A stretch of 64,000 bases of DNA from Choricystis sp. odSpoLacu1 (taxonomy: Eukaryota; Chlorophyta; Trebouxiophyceae). Positions 43,218 through 53,279 of the stretch are shown in pieces. The stretch covers positions 1 through 64,000 of the forward strand of contig OY253649.1 of the NCBI GenBank assembly GCA_958009055.1. Direction: 5' to 3'. Each line of letters begins with the position of its first letter. Positions within the stretch are counted from its first letter, which is position 1. Below the pieces are notes generated by a model that saw nothing but the letters and a program-made list of their open reading frames with translations, had not been told where the DNA came from and searched no databases. A program made the position numbers and the translations under genes.

Positions 43218-44141
43218 ATGGGTCGCACTGTTGCCGAGCGGCCGCATGCGGCTGCTGCCGACGCTGCCGCCCCCTCCTCCCGTGTGTCCGCCAGCGCCCG
43301 CCGCGCCAAGCGGCGTGCCGCCAAAGCAGCTGCCGCCACCCAGCCGCTCACCCCGGCCGAAGTCCAGCGCCGGGCGCAGCAGGCGGCTGTGCGTGAGCTA
43401 GCTCTCAAGGTGAGGGCGCAAGGCCAAACGTTCAACAAGTGGAAGGCCAAGCGGGCGGTGGAGACCAGGCGAAAAGCGGGCAAGCCTGTGGGTAGTCGGT
43501 CGGCGGCGGACCGCGGTGGCGCTGGGGCTGCCGCGCCGACGCCCCCTCTCACCGGCGCGGCAGCTGCTGCCCCTGCTGCCACCGCGCCCTCCGCCCCCCG
43601 CAACGACACCGTGCTCGTGCTTCCCATCTTCTGGAACAAGCGCCCCGCGGAGAAGGCGGCCGTCTTGGCGGCCGCGGAAGCTGCAGCACGTGCGCTGCGC
43701 TCCGCCGGCCTCACAGTCACCGTGGACAATGACGACGCTGCGTCCCCCGGCCAAAAGATGGGGCGGGCGGACGCGGCGGGGGTGAGTGTGAGGGTGGAGG
43801 TGGGACCCAAAGACTTGGCGCCTGGGACCGCGAGTGTCGCGGTCGCAGCGGCGGAGGGTGGTGTCGCGCCCCGCACACCGGTGCCCGACAGGGGGCGGCG
43901 CATGGTGGCTGCGGTTAGAAGAGCGTTGGGGTTGAGCGAGACTGGTGATGGTGGGGAGGATGATGATGAAGAAGAGGAGGCAGAGGAGGATCCGTCGTCG
44001 CCCGCCTCACCGCCCCCGACGACCACGGCCGCTCCCGCCGCCGCCCCTGTCACGGGGGAAGGCCTAGACGACGACTTTGGCGACCTGGGCGGCGTGGAGT
44101 CGGATGGTGGCGGCAGGAAGAAGAAGAAGAAGCAGTGGTGA
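43218..44141 (+). CDS. Stand-alone class II aaRS anticodon-binding domain protein
   Basis: The intronless frame of 307 residues starts at a good-context ATG (GCCATGG). Residues 1-95 are basic and Ala-rich (RVSASARRAKRRAAKAAAAT, FNKWKAKRAVETRRKAGKP). Residues about 125-215 resemble the HGTP anticodon-binding fold of ProRS-type synthetases: TVLVLPIFWNKRPAEKAAVLAA, GLTVTVDNDDAASPGQKMGR, AAGVSVRVEVGPKDLAPGT. No class II catalytic motif is present. The C-terminus has an acidic stretch (GGEDDDEEEEAEEDPSS) and ends in GGGRKKKKKQW. The ends suggest a nucleolar or nuclear RNA-binding adaptor, by inference. A TGTAA lies 40 bases past the stop. Confidence 0.75.
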   Translation: MGRTVAERPHAAAADAAAPSSRVSASARRAKRRAAKAAAATQPLTPAEVQRRAQQAAVRELALKVRAQGQTFNKWKAKRAVETRRKAGKPVGSRSAADRGGAGAAAPTPPLTGAAAAAPAATAPSAPRNDTVLVLPIFWNKRPAEKAAVLAAAEAAARALRSAGLTVTVDNDDAASPGQKMGRADAAGVSVRVEVGPKDLAPGTASVAVAAAEGGVAPRTPVPDRGRRMVAAVRRALGLSETGDGGEDDDEEEEAEEDPSSPASPPPTTTAAPAAAPVTGEGLDDDFGDLGGVESDGGGRKKKKKQW

Positions 44142-44450
44142 GAGAGTTTGGTGAGACGATCACAGGCTGCCCCTCCCCCGCCTGTAACACAAAGACACCG
44201 GAAACACACCACCAGGCACAACCGGGGGCACAGAGAGGGGAAGGGACACACACGCACAGCGTCCCACACGAAGAGACGCGCGCTCAGTTCCCGCCCAGCG
44301 TGCGCGACGCGCGCGCGCGGAAGAAAAACGGTCGCTCCGCCGCGCCTCCACTTCACTTCACTCCTCTTTTCGACTTTTCGGTGGACGCGCGCGCCCCACC
44401 TCCCCCCTCCTCCCACCCCGCGCCCCCCCCATACACCTCACAAGCACACC
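44142..44450. other. Intergenic, RNR1 promoter region
   Basis: This 309-bp gap between two plus-strand genes holds the 3-prime end of the first and the 5-prime region of ribonucleotide reductase. It is C-rich close to the RNR1 start. I see no defined cell-cycle element. Confidence 0.4.
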
Positions 44451-47400
44451 ATGTCCTCCATGTTCGTCGTCAAGCGGGACGGCCGCACCGAGCCCGTGCA
44501 CTTTGACAAAATCACGGCGCGCATCACGAAACTGAGCTACGGCCTCAACCCCGAGTTCTGCGACCCGGTGAGTGTTGGAGTGGGGGGTGCAGCCGGCCCA
44601 CACGCGCCTGCTCACGCCCCTCTCTGCGCGCGGGGAGGCGGGGAGGAGAGGGCGGAGTGGGGCGGCGCAGACGCGGCCCCAAATCACACGCGCGCCGTGT
44701 TTGAATGAAGAGCCGGGGAGCAAAATTGGGCGGGGGCGCGCGCTGTGCACGGGCGCGCCGCCCTCTCTCCACAGCCCCGCCACCGCGCCCCTCCCCCTGG
44801 CGCACACGTCACACCAGCGTGTCCGGGAGACGGGGCCCAGGGACGGACGCGCGCGCGCAGGGGCGAGAGGGCACAGGGCGCGCGCTCGGCTGCTCCCCTC
44901 ACACGACGCCGCTCCTCTCATGCCTTCCCTCTCTCTCCCCCCCTCCCAGGTCCTTGTCGCCCAAAAAGTGGCCACCGGCGTCTACAAGGGCGTCACCACC
45001 ACCGAGCTGGACGAGCTGGCGGCCGAGACGGCGGCCTCCATGACGGCCAATCACCCGGACTACGCGGTGGTGAGTTGGGGAGGAGCGCGTTTCGCTCGGC
45101 CGGCGTGCTGCTCTCTGCGCCCACACACCGCCCCAACACCCCTCCTCCCCACCCCTCCACCCAACACAGCTCGCCGCCCGCATCGCGGTGTCCAACCTGC
45201 ACAAGAACACGCTGAAATCGTTCTCCGAGACGTGAGTGTGTGTGGTGGTGGTGTGTTTGTCTCTCTTTCCGTCTCTCTCCCTCGTTTTCACTCACCCTCG
45301 TCCACACCCACACACTCCACCCCCGCACAGTGTCAAGCTCATGCACTCCCACAGCAACCCCAAGAACGGCGACGCCGCCCCCCTCGTCGCGGACGACGTG
45401 GCCGCCCTCGTGGCTGAGCACGCCGACCGCCTTGACTCGGAGATCATCTACATGCGCGACTTTGACTACGACTACTTTGGCTTCAAGACGCTCGAGCGGT
45501 CCTACCTGCTGCGCGTCAACGGCCGCGTCGTGGAGCGCCCCCAGCACATGCTGATGAGGGTCTCCGTCGGCATCCACAAGACCGACATCAACCGCGCGGT
45601 GGAAACATACCACCTCCTGTCCGAGCGCTGGTTCACACACGCGTCGCCGACGCTGTTCAACGCGGGCACGCCGAGGCCCCAGCTGTCGTCCTGCTTCCTG
45701 GTGGCCATGAAGGGGGACTCGATCGAGGGCATTTACGACACACTGAAAGAGTGCGCGTGCGTGTCCAAGTCGGCGGGCGGCATCGGGCTCTCGATCCACA
45801 ACATCCGTGCGGTGGGGTCCTACATCCGGGGCACCAACGGCACCTCCAACGGCATCGTCCCCATGCTGCGCGTGTTCAACGACACCGCGCGCTACGTGGA
45901 CCAGGGGGGCGGCAAGCGCAAGGTATGAGTGTGGGTTGTGTGGGTGGTTTTTTTTGGAGACAAGAGAGAGCGCGCAAAACACACCACACACTCACCCCAC
46001 CCCACACACTCCACCCCACCTCCCCTCAACCAGGGCGCCTTCGCCATCTACCTGGAACCCTGGCACGCCGACGTCTTCGACTTCCTGGACCTGCGCAAAA
46101 ACCACGGCAAAGAGGAAGCCCGCGCGCGCGACCTGTTCTACGGTCTCTGGGTCAACGACCTCTTCATGCGCCGCGTGGAGGCGGGCGGCGACTGGTCCCT
46201 GTTCTGCCCGTCCGAAGCCCCTGGGCTGGCCGACGTGTGGGGGCCCGAGTTTGACGCGCTGTATGAGAAATACGAAACCGAGGGCCGCGCGAAGCGCGTC
46301 GTCAAGGCGCAGACCCTCTGGTTTGCCATCCTGGAGGCCCAAGTGGAGACGGGCAACCCCTACATGCTGTACAAGGATGCCTGCAACCGCAAGTCCAACC
46401 AGCAAAACCTGGGCACCATTCGCTGCTCCAACCTGTGCACCGAGATCGTGGAGTACACGTCCCCCGACGAAACTGCCGTGTGCAACCTCGCCTCCATCGC
46501 GCTGCCCCGCTTTGTGCGCGAGTCCGGCACCGCCCCCTCCTCCGCCGCCCGGGCCAAGCTGACCGGCTCCCTGGACGCCCCCACCCGCTTCTTCGACTTT
46601 GACCGCCTCATGGAGGTCACCTGCGTCGTCACACGCAACCTCAACAAAATCATCGACATCAACTACTACCCCGTCCCGTCCGCCGCCAACTCCAACCTCA
46701 AGCACCGCCCCATCGGCATCGGGGTGCAGGGCCTGGCGGACGCGTTCATCCTGCTGGGCCTGCCGTTTGACTCGGATGCTGCCAAACAGCTCAACAAAGG
46801 GATTTTCGAAGCGATCTACTTTGCCGCGCTCGAAGAGTCCTGCGCCCTGGCCCAAGTCGAGGGCCCCTACTCCTCCTTTGCCGGCTCCCCCGCCTCCAAG
46901 GGCGTCCTCCAGCACGACATGTGGGGCGTGCCCCCCCCCTCGTCCCGCTGCGACTGGGCCGGCCTGCGCGCGCGCATCATCGAACACGGCCTGCGCAACT
47001 CGCTCCTGCTCGCGCCGATGCCGACCGCGTCCACGTCCCAAATTCTGGGCAACAATGAATGCTTCGAACCCTACACCTCCAACATCTACGTCCGCCGCGT
47101 GCTGTCCGGCGAGTTCACCGTGGTCAACCAGCACCTGTTGACCGACCTGACGCGCCTCGGCCTGTGGTCGCCCGACGTCAAAAACGAGCTCGTCGCCGCC
47201 AACGGCTCCGTCGCCGACCTGGACATCCCCGCTGATTTGAAGGAACTGTACAAGACCGTCTGGGAGATCAAGCAGCGCGTTCTGGTGGACATGGCGGCTG
47301 ACCGGGGCGCGTTCATCGATCAGTCTCAATCCTTCAACGTCCACATGTCAGACGCCAACTTTGGCAAGCTCACCTCCCTCCACTTCCACGCGTGGCGTGC

Positions 47401-47692
47401 GGGGCTGAAGACGGGCATGTACTACCTGCGCACCCGGGCCGCGGCGGACGCCATCAAGTTCACGGTGGACCAGCAGGCGCTGGCGCGGCGCAAGGCGGCC
47501 AAAGCGTCGTCCGCGTCGCCCGCCGCGGCCGACTCGGGCGCGTCGACGCCCGCGTCGGGCGGCAGCGGCCCCCTGAAGGAAGCCAACAAGCCCGCTGCTG
47601 CCACCGAGACAGATGAGCAGCGCGAGGCGCGGCTGGCGGCCATGGTGTGCTCGCTGGAGAACAAGGACGAGTGCCTGATGTGCGGGTCGTGA
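44451..47692 (+). CDS. RNR1: Ribonucleotide reductase large subunit, class Ia
   Basis: The enzyme reduces ribonucleoside diphosphates to deoxyribonucleotides. Exons 44451-44567, 44950-45069, 45170-45231, 45331-45922 and 46034-47692 give 849 residues, somewhat longer than the usual 790-820. The ATP cone ([17 protein letters not shown]) is at the N-terminus. The catalytic barrel includes [67 protein letters not shown] and [22 protein letters not shown]. The redox-active Cys pair at the end reads ECLMCGS. A Ser/Ala/Pro-rich insert between the barrel and the tail ([20 protein letters not shown]) accounts for the extra length. The small subunit is not in this window. Confidence 0.98.
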
Positions 47693-48385
47693 GAGATGAG
47701 AGAGAGTGGAAAGTGAAGGAGGGAGCGAGAAGACGAGCGCTTGCTCCTCTGACCCTCCCTCCCTCCCTCTCCCACCCTTTTTTTTTGTCCTACGTACACA
47801 CTTGATTTTCACATACCCCAACCCAACAAACGACCACCCAAAAACACTAACTGGACCAACAAACTGTCAACACAACGACTGATCCAAACCAAAAAACATA
47901 CGTTTTCCCCTCCCACTTTTTTTAAAATTTTACCCATCATTTTGCCTTTTTTTCTTTCCCAAAACGTTTTCAACAGAGCCACAGACCCTTTACGGGAGAA
48001 GTGATGCCGAGGGTTGGCGTGTGTGTTGTGTGTGCGCGCGTGAGTGAAGGGTCCTCCCCTGCCACCGCACGCGCGCACCCCTCCCCCACTCTCTCGCTTC
48101 CTCCCTTCTTTTTTTCATACGTGTCGGCACACGCGGGGGCGTGTTTATGTGTGTGTGCGTGCGTGTAAAATTCACACCCACAGAGAGAGGGCGTTTTTTT
48201 TCAGTGGTCGGGTGGGTGGAAGGCGCTCGATGACTCTCTCGCTCGTTTTTTTTAGTCCCCAACGCCCCCCACAAAGGGAGGTTCCGCCACCCTCCCGAGG
48301 GGACGCAGAGAGAGAGAGAGAGAGAGAACACCTCTCTCTCTCCCTTACTCCCCGCCTCGCGCGGCGACGGGCGCGGCCCATCCGC
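47693..48385. other. Intergenic DNA between two plus-strand genes
   Basis: This 693-bp region contains the RNR1 3-prime UTR, an unusually A/T-rich stretch at 47,780-47,990, and a CT-rich and GA-rich (48,309-48,327) leader before the next gene. No exon was found. Confidence 0.45.
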
Positions 48386-51300
48386 ATGCGAGCGCTGTTG
48401 CTGTTCGCGGCGGTGGCTGCCGTCGCCGCCGCCAGCGCGCCCCGTCTGACGCAGGCCGCCTCGTTGGACGCGCAGTCAGGGTTGAGTGGTGATGAGCAGG
48501 TGAGTGTGGCGTGTGTGTGTGCGGGAGCGAGGCAGGGACGCGAGCGCGCGTTTCTTTCGCGCGACGCGCGAAAGCGGCATGCGTCCCGCGCACGCGCCAC
48601 GACGAAATGCCCCCCTGGGCCCGCCCTCGATGCTGTCTGTCACGCCTCACATCTCACACTTTCATTTGTGACCTGCGCTCACTCCCACACAGCAGCCAGC
48701 CACCCGCCCCACCGCGCGTGCGCATACCCGCCGCCGCGCGCTCGCTGCGACCGTCGTCGGCGAGTTCAACGGCGACATAGGGTCGGGGCCACAGGTAGGG
48801 CGTGTGCATGTGTGTGTGTGTGTGTGTTGTGTGAGTGTGTGGGCAAGGCGCGACGGACGGTGGTTGCTCATGTTTTTTTTTTTTTTTCCCCAACCCCTCC
48901 AGGTCACCATCACCTCGTCCGAACCCTACACCACCACAGACAACCCGTACCCCGTCTTCGTCATCGACTATGGCGCCAGGCTGGACGTGCTAGACCCTCT
49001 GCGCCTGTTTGAACTGGCTCCACGTGACGCGAGGCATGACGTTTTGTACGAACCCGACAGAGGCCGCCTGTTTGTCGGCGTCAGCGTGCCCGACCCCTCC
49101 CTGCCCGCCGACCTGACCGTCACCGTGGCCCCGGGCACCGCCGCCGATGGCGCGGGACGGCCGTCCAGTGGGGCGGCGCTCACGCTGCATTATCGCCCGG
49201 GCGCGCGCACCGGCGCGGCTGCAGGCGCCCTGCTGGCCAACGGCGCCTGGGGCGTGGCTGCGGCAGGCGCAGCGGGCGCGGCCGCTTTCACTGGTGCCTT
49301 GGCCCCGTCCACCGCGCCTGCAGGGGCCCTGGGGTTTGCCATCCCAGGCCTCGCCCACTGGGCGCAGCGTGCCTTTTTTGTGTCCCGCCTCGCCATCCCC
49401 TCCCTGCCCCGCTCCGTGCGGGATGTGGGGGGGGCGCTCGCCTGGGCGGCAGGCGGGGCTCCCTCTCCGTTTGACGGCGCGGTCGCCGCGCGTGCGACGC
49501 GCGGCGCCGCCCCGCTCGGCTGCGGCCGCCTCCCCCCCCCCCCTCGCCCCCTTTGCCCCCTCCCTGCTGCGTGTCGCTGTAGACGGCCACCTGTTGGACG
49601 CGTCGAAGCTACCGGCGAATATGTCGGCTGGTGGCGCGGGCGCCCTGCCACTGCCCGCGCTGCCGAGTGTGGGGACCACTGCACGCGGCGTCGGCCCCCT
49701 GCCCGACCCGAGGCCGGGGGGGGCGCCCGCGCCGCCCCCTCCGCCGCCGCCGCCGCCACCCCCCACAGCGGTGCGGGGGGGGAGGGGGGGCAAACCACCG
49801 CCCGAGCCTCCCAAACCGCCGCCCGACGAGGAGGAGGGAGCGCCCGCGCCCGTGTCCACTGACGACGCGCCCGCTCCCGCGCCCGCCGCAGAGTCACCCA
49901 CCAGGCGACGCGATTTGTTGCAGTTGCTGCGTGGTGGCCCGTTTGGCGGGGCGGACGCGATGGCGACGGGCGGCGCGCCGCCGCCGCCCGGCGGCGGTGC
50001 CTCTGCTGCCACCACCACCGCCCTGGACGAAGCCGCCGCCGCCGGCAACCACGTCGGCCTGCTGGGGCGGCTGGCGGGCATCACACTGCCCCCCATCACG
50101 GTGCGCGTGCAGCCGACGGCTGGGAAGGCGCCGTCCGCCGCGCCGACACCGGCGCCCGCGCCCGCCCCCGCCCCCCCCCGCCCCTGCACGCCGCCCCGGC
50201 CCACCAGCTGCCACGGCGGCGGCCACCAAGCCAGTTGCCACCCGCCCCCCGCCTCGGGACGACAGGCGAGGCGGGCCTCGTGGTGGGGGTGGTGTCACCG
50301 CTGGCGCGCCGCCGCCGCCCCCCGCGACGCCGCTCTCCCCGCCCCCCCCCGCCGCCCCCTCCGATTCGGGCCACCCCCCTGATTCACACCGCGTCTGCAT
50401 CCCCTGGGTCTGAGTCACCCACCGCCGCGTCCCGCGCTGCGGATGCGGCCGCCTTGACGCAGGGGGGGGCCACGCTCGTGGTCACGTCAGTCGGCAGCGA
50501 CGCCTCCACGCCCCTCCTGTCGGGTCCCCCCGCCCTGGCGGCCGCCGCCTCCCTGCGGGCAGCCGGCACGCGGGCAGCGGAGCCGTGGGTGGAGTTGGCG
50601 CGGGCGGTGTGGTGGGCGGGGCTGTTTGCGGTGGCGGTGGTGGGCGCGCACGCGCTCACGCGCGCCCTCGCGCGGCGGCGCCACCTGCCGCCCCCCGCCT
50701 GGACCGCGTGGCCACGCCCAGAGCTGGCCGTGGCCCTCATCATCACGCCCGCCCTGGCGGCTGCCGGCGCCCGCGTCTTGCCGCGCGGTGCGGCGGGCGC
50801 GGCGGTCGGCGCGGCGGTGTTGACGCTGTGCCCGGCAGCCGCCCTGGCCGCGGCGGCCGCCCTGCTGGCCGCCTCCATCACAGGCACTGGGGACGACCGC
50901 ACGTCCCGGCCCGCGCGCGCGGCGTACGTGTTGACGCCTGCGGCCGCGGCGGCAGCCGCCGCGGGGGCTGCGCTCGACGCACCCCCCCGCCGAGAACGCG
51001 TCGTGCGCGCCCTGCTGGGCGCCCCCCCCCCCCAAGGCGAGTGGGAGGATCCCACCGCACCCAAGGGCGCGTTTACTGCCCGCGCGGGACCGTTGTTCGA
51101 TGCCGCGGGCGGCCCACCCCTCGTGCGGCGCGGCGCGACGTTTGACGTGGATCCCTCCTCTGGCCGCCCCAACCGGGGCTGGCTGGCCCCCGCCCCCGGG
51201 GCCGCCCTGGGGGATGGCGCATCGGCCGCCGTCCTGGCGCGCCGCGCGTCCGCGGGGGCGAGGGCGGGGGCGGTGCTGCTGGCCACGGCGCGCACCGCCG

Positions 51301-52247
51301 CGCTGGGGGTTGCGGTCGGTGCCCCGGGAGCGGGCGCCGCCCAGGCGGGTGCTGCCCTGGGTTTAGCTGCTGCCTACACCCTGTACGTGCGCTGCCTGAC
51401 GCCGTGGCGCCTGCGGCATGACGCTGCAGCCGAGCTGGCGGGCGGGGCGGCGGATGTTGTCACCTCATTAGCAGCGCTCGCCCTGGCCGCGTACGGCCCC
51501 CTGCCCCCCTCCTCCTCCGTCGCGGGCTCGGGGGCCGCCATCCTGCTGTCCCAGCTGGGTGCTTTGGTCGCGTTTGTCGCGTCGAGGATCCTCCTATCTT
51601 CTCACGCTGTGCGCACCGCCCCCTGGCGGCGCGGCCCGCCCTTTGCCCGCGGCCGCGCGGCCCCGGCCCAGCGCGTGGCCAACGCGGCGGCCGCCGTGCT
51701 GCGCGTGGTGCGGTCGGACCCAGCCTGGCTGGTGCGCAAGTATGGGGCGCGCTGGGCGGCGGCGACGCCGGGTGTGGGGGCGCGCGTCGCGGCGCGCTTG
51801 CGCACGGGGGTTGCTGCCGCCGCCCCCGTCGCGCCACGTGGCAGTGGCCTCCCCCCCCTGCCTCCGTCGAGGGCGCCCTCGTCACGCACCAGCGGCCTGC
51901 CCGCCAGTCGCAGCGTGTCTCCAGTCAGGGGGGGAGGCGGGGGGCTGCCGTCCCCGGGCGGCGTGCCCAGGCCACTGCACAAGTCGCCGCCGCTCCTCCT
52001 CCCCACCACCACCTCTATGCGGAGTCCCGACCCGTTGCTGCCTCGTGGGCGCAGCAGTGGGGGAGGTGTAGCAGCAGAAGCCACCTCCTCTGCCACCACC
52101 CCCTCCAAAGCCCCGCGCGGCTCCCGCAGCGCGGCCGCCGACAGAGCCGCCGCCCGTGTTCGCAAGGCGGGGGACAGACTGAAGGCGGCGGTGACCGGGC
52201 TGGCGGCCGGGCGGCGCAGGAAGGCCAAGGAGGAGGATGACGTGTGA
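48386..52247 (+). CDS. Large multi-pass membrane protein with Ig-like ectodomain
   Basis: Exons 48386-48499, 48693-48794 and 48903-52247 give about 1,185 residues after three one-base corrections. A signal peptide starts it (MRALLLFAAVAAVAAASA). An Ig-like domain of the bacterial BIg type follows: ITSSEPYTTTDNPYPVFVID, then DLTVTVAPGTAADGAGRPSS. Next come a hydrophobic segment near GAWGVAAAGAAGAAAFTGAL, a Pro-rich disordered region of 150 or more residues, and a C-terminal half with several Ala/Leu/Val-rich helices (WWAGLFAVAVVGAHALTRAL, LAVALIITPALAAAGA, LATARTAALGVAVGA, AAILLSQLGALVAFVAS). The tail is basic and Ser-rich. Frame breaks lie in C runs at 49532-49542, 50171-50179 and 50342-50350; each is repaired by one fewer C. 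Without the frame rule this could be two genes. No family is recognised beyond the Ig-like part; a surface receptor or channel-like protein is inference. Confidence 0.62.
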
Positions 52248-52439
52248 TTGAAGAGGAGAGGGGTGAGCGTGAATTGTTTTGTTTCCTTCCTCTTTTCCAA
52301 CTCTCTGCTTAAAACTTCGGCGCGATCTATTGTGTGTGTGACCTTTCAGAAAAGACGAGTCTTTGCCTAAAACATGGTTTATTTTTGTTTTTTCAGTTGC
52401 ATCAAACACCCCCCCCCCAACCCTCCTCCCCACCTCTCT

Positions 52440-53022
52440 TCACTTTCGTGCCGGCGCGTCCTCCAGCGCATACATCCGCGCCAGGCTGGCAAACCCGCGC
52501 TCATCCCCCGCTCGCAGCAGGTTGCCCGCGTCACAGTTGAGGGGGGAGTCGGGGGCGGGGGCGGCCAGGAGCGCGCGCACGGCATGACACACGCTCGCGA
52601 GAGTCCACGCAGGCGACCAAGCCGCCTTGAGAATGTCGACGCACACCTCCCCCGTGCGAAAGTGGACGTTGGGGTGGAACACGCGGGTGGCAAAGGTGAC
52701 GGAGGGGGGGGCGAGGGGGTAGGTGTCCGGGACGACGATCGTCAGCCGAAAGTCGCACCCATCGTACGGCGTGCCGGGCGGCCCCGCCACCCACGCCGTC
52801 CAGCGAGTGACGTCGGCTTCGTCGGGGGCGAGGTCGATGCCGGTGTTGTCGGTGGAGCGGGCAAACTCTTTGTACTCCTGGTGGTGGGGTGGGTTGAGAG
52901 AGAGAGAGAGAGAGGGGGGGGAGGGCGTCAGTGTCTGTGCGCTGTCCCCACACCTCCCGCCCCGCGTCCTCTCGCTCCCACACCAGGCTCGCCTTCATCA
53001 GGCGCGACCGTGCGGCCGCCAT
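52440..53022 (-). CDS. PEX4: Peroxisomal ubiquitin-conjugating enzyme PEX4
   Basis: PEX4 monoubiquitinates the import receptor PEX5 so that it can be recycled from the peroxisome membrane. Exons 52954-53022 and 52440-52877 give 168 residues, joined in phase 0 (GRE/EYKEFAR). The UBC fold shows FRLTIVVPDTYPLAPPSVTF, the HPN triad in RVFHPNVHF and the catalytic Cys in GEVCVDILKAAWSPAWTL. The phrase AWSPAWTLASVCHAVRALLA and SPLNCDAGNLLRAGDERGFASLA are specific to PEX4/UBC21. The first Met is followed by RSRLMKASLVW, the E2 N-terminal helix. Confidence 0.94.
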
Positions 53023-53279
53023 GGCGGTAGGAGGGGAAAGGCGCGAGCAGAGGAACACAGAAGAAAAATGCAAAAAAAAAAAAAAAAAACGATTGTGAAT
53101 GAAGAATGCATCATTTTCTCTCTTCTTGTTTCCGCGCCTCCCGACGACAAACGCCTCGATGCCCGTCGGCGCGCGCAGGTGAATCCATAAGGCTCCCCTG
53201 CCTGCTGAGGACGGCACGACGACACGCTGTTGACGGCGCGCACCATTGAAAACCGCCCGCGCCCATTGAAACAAAACCG

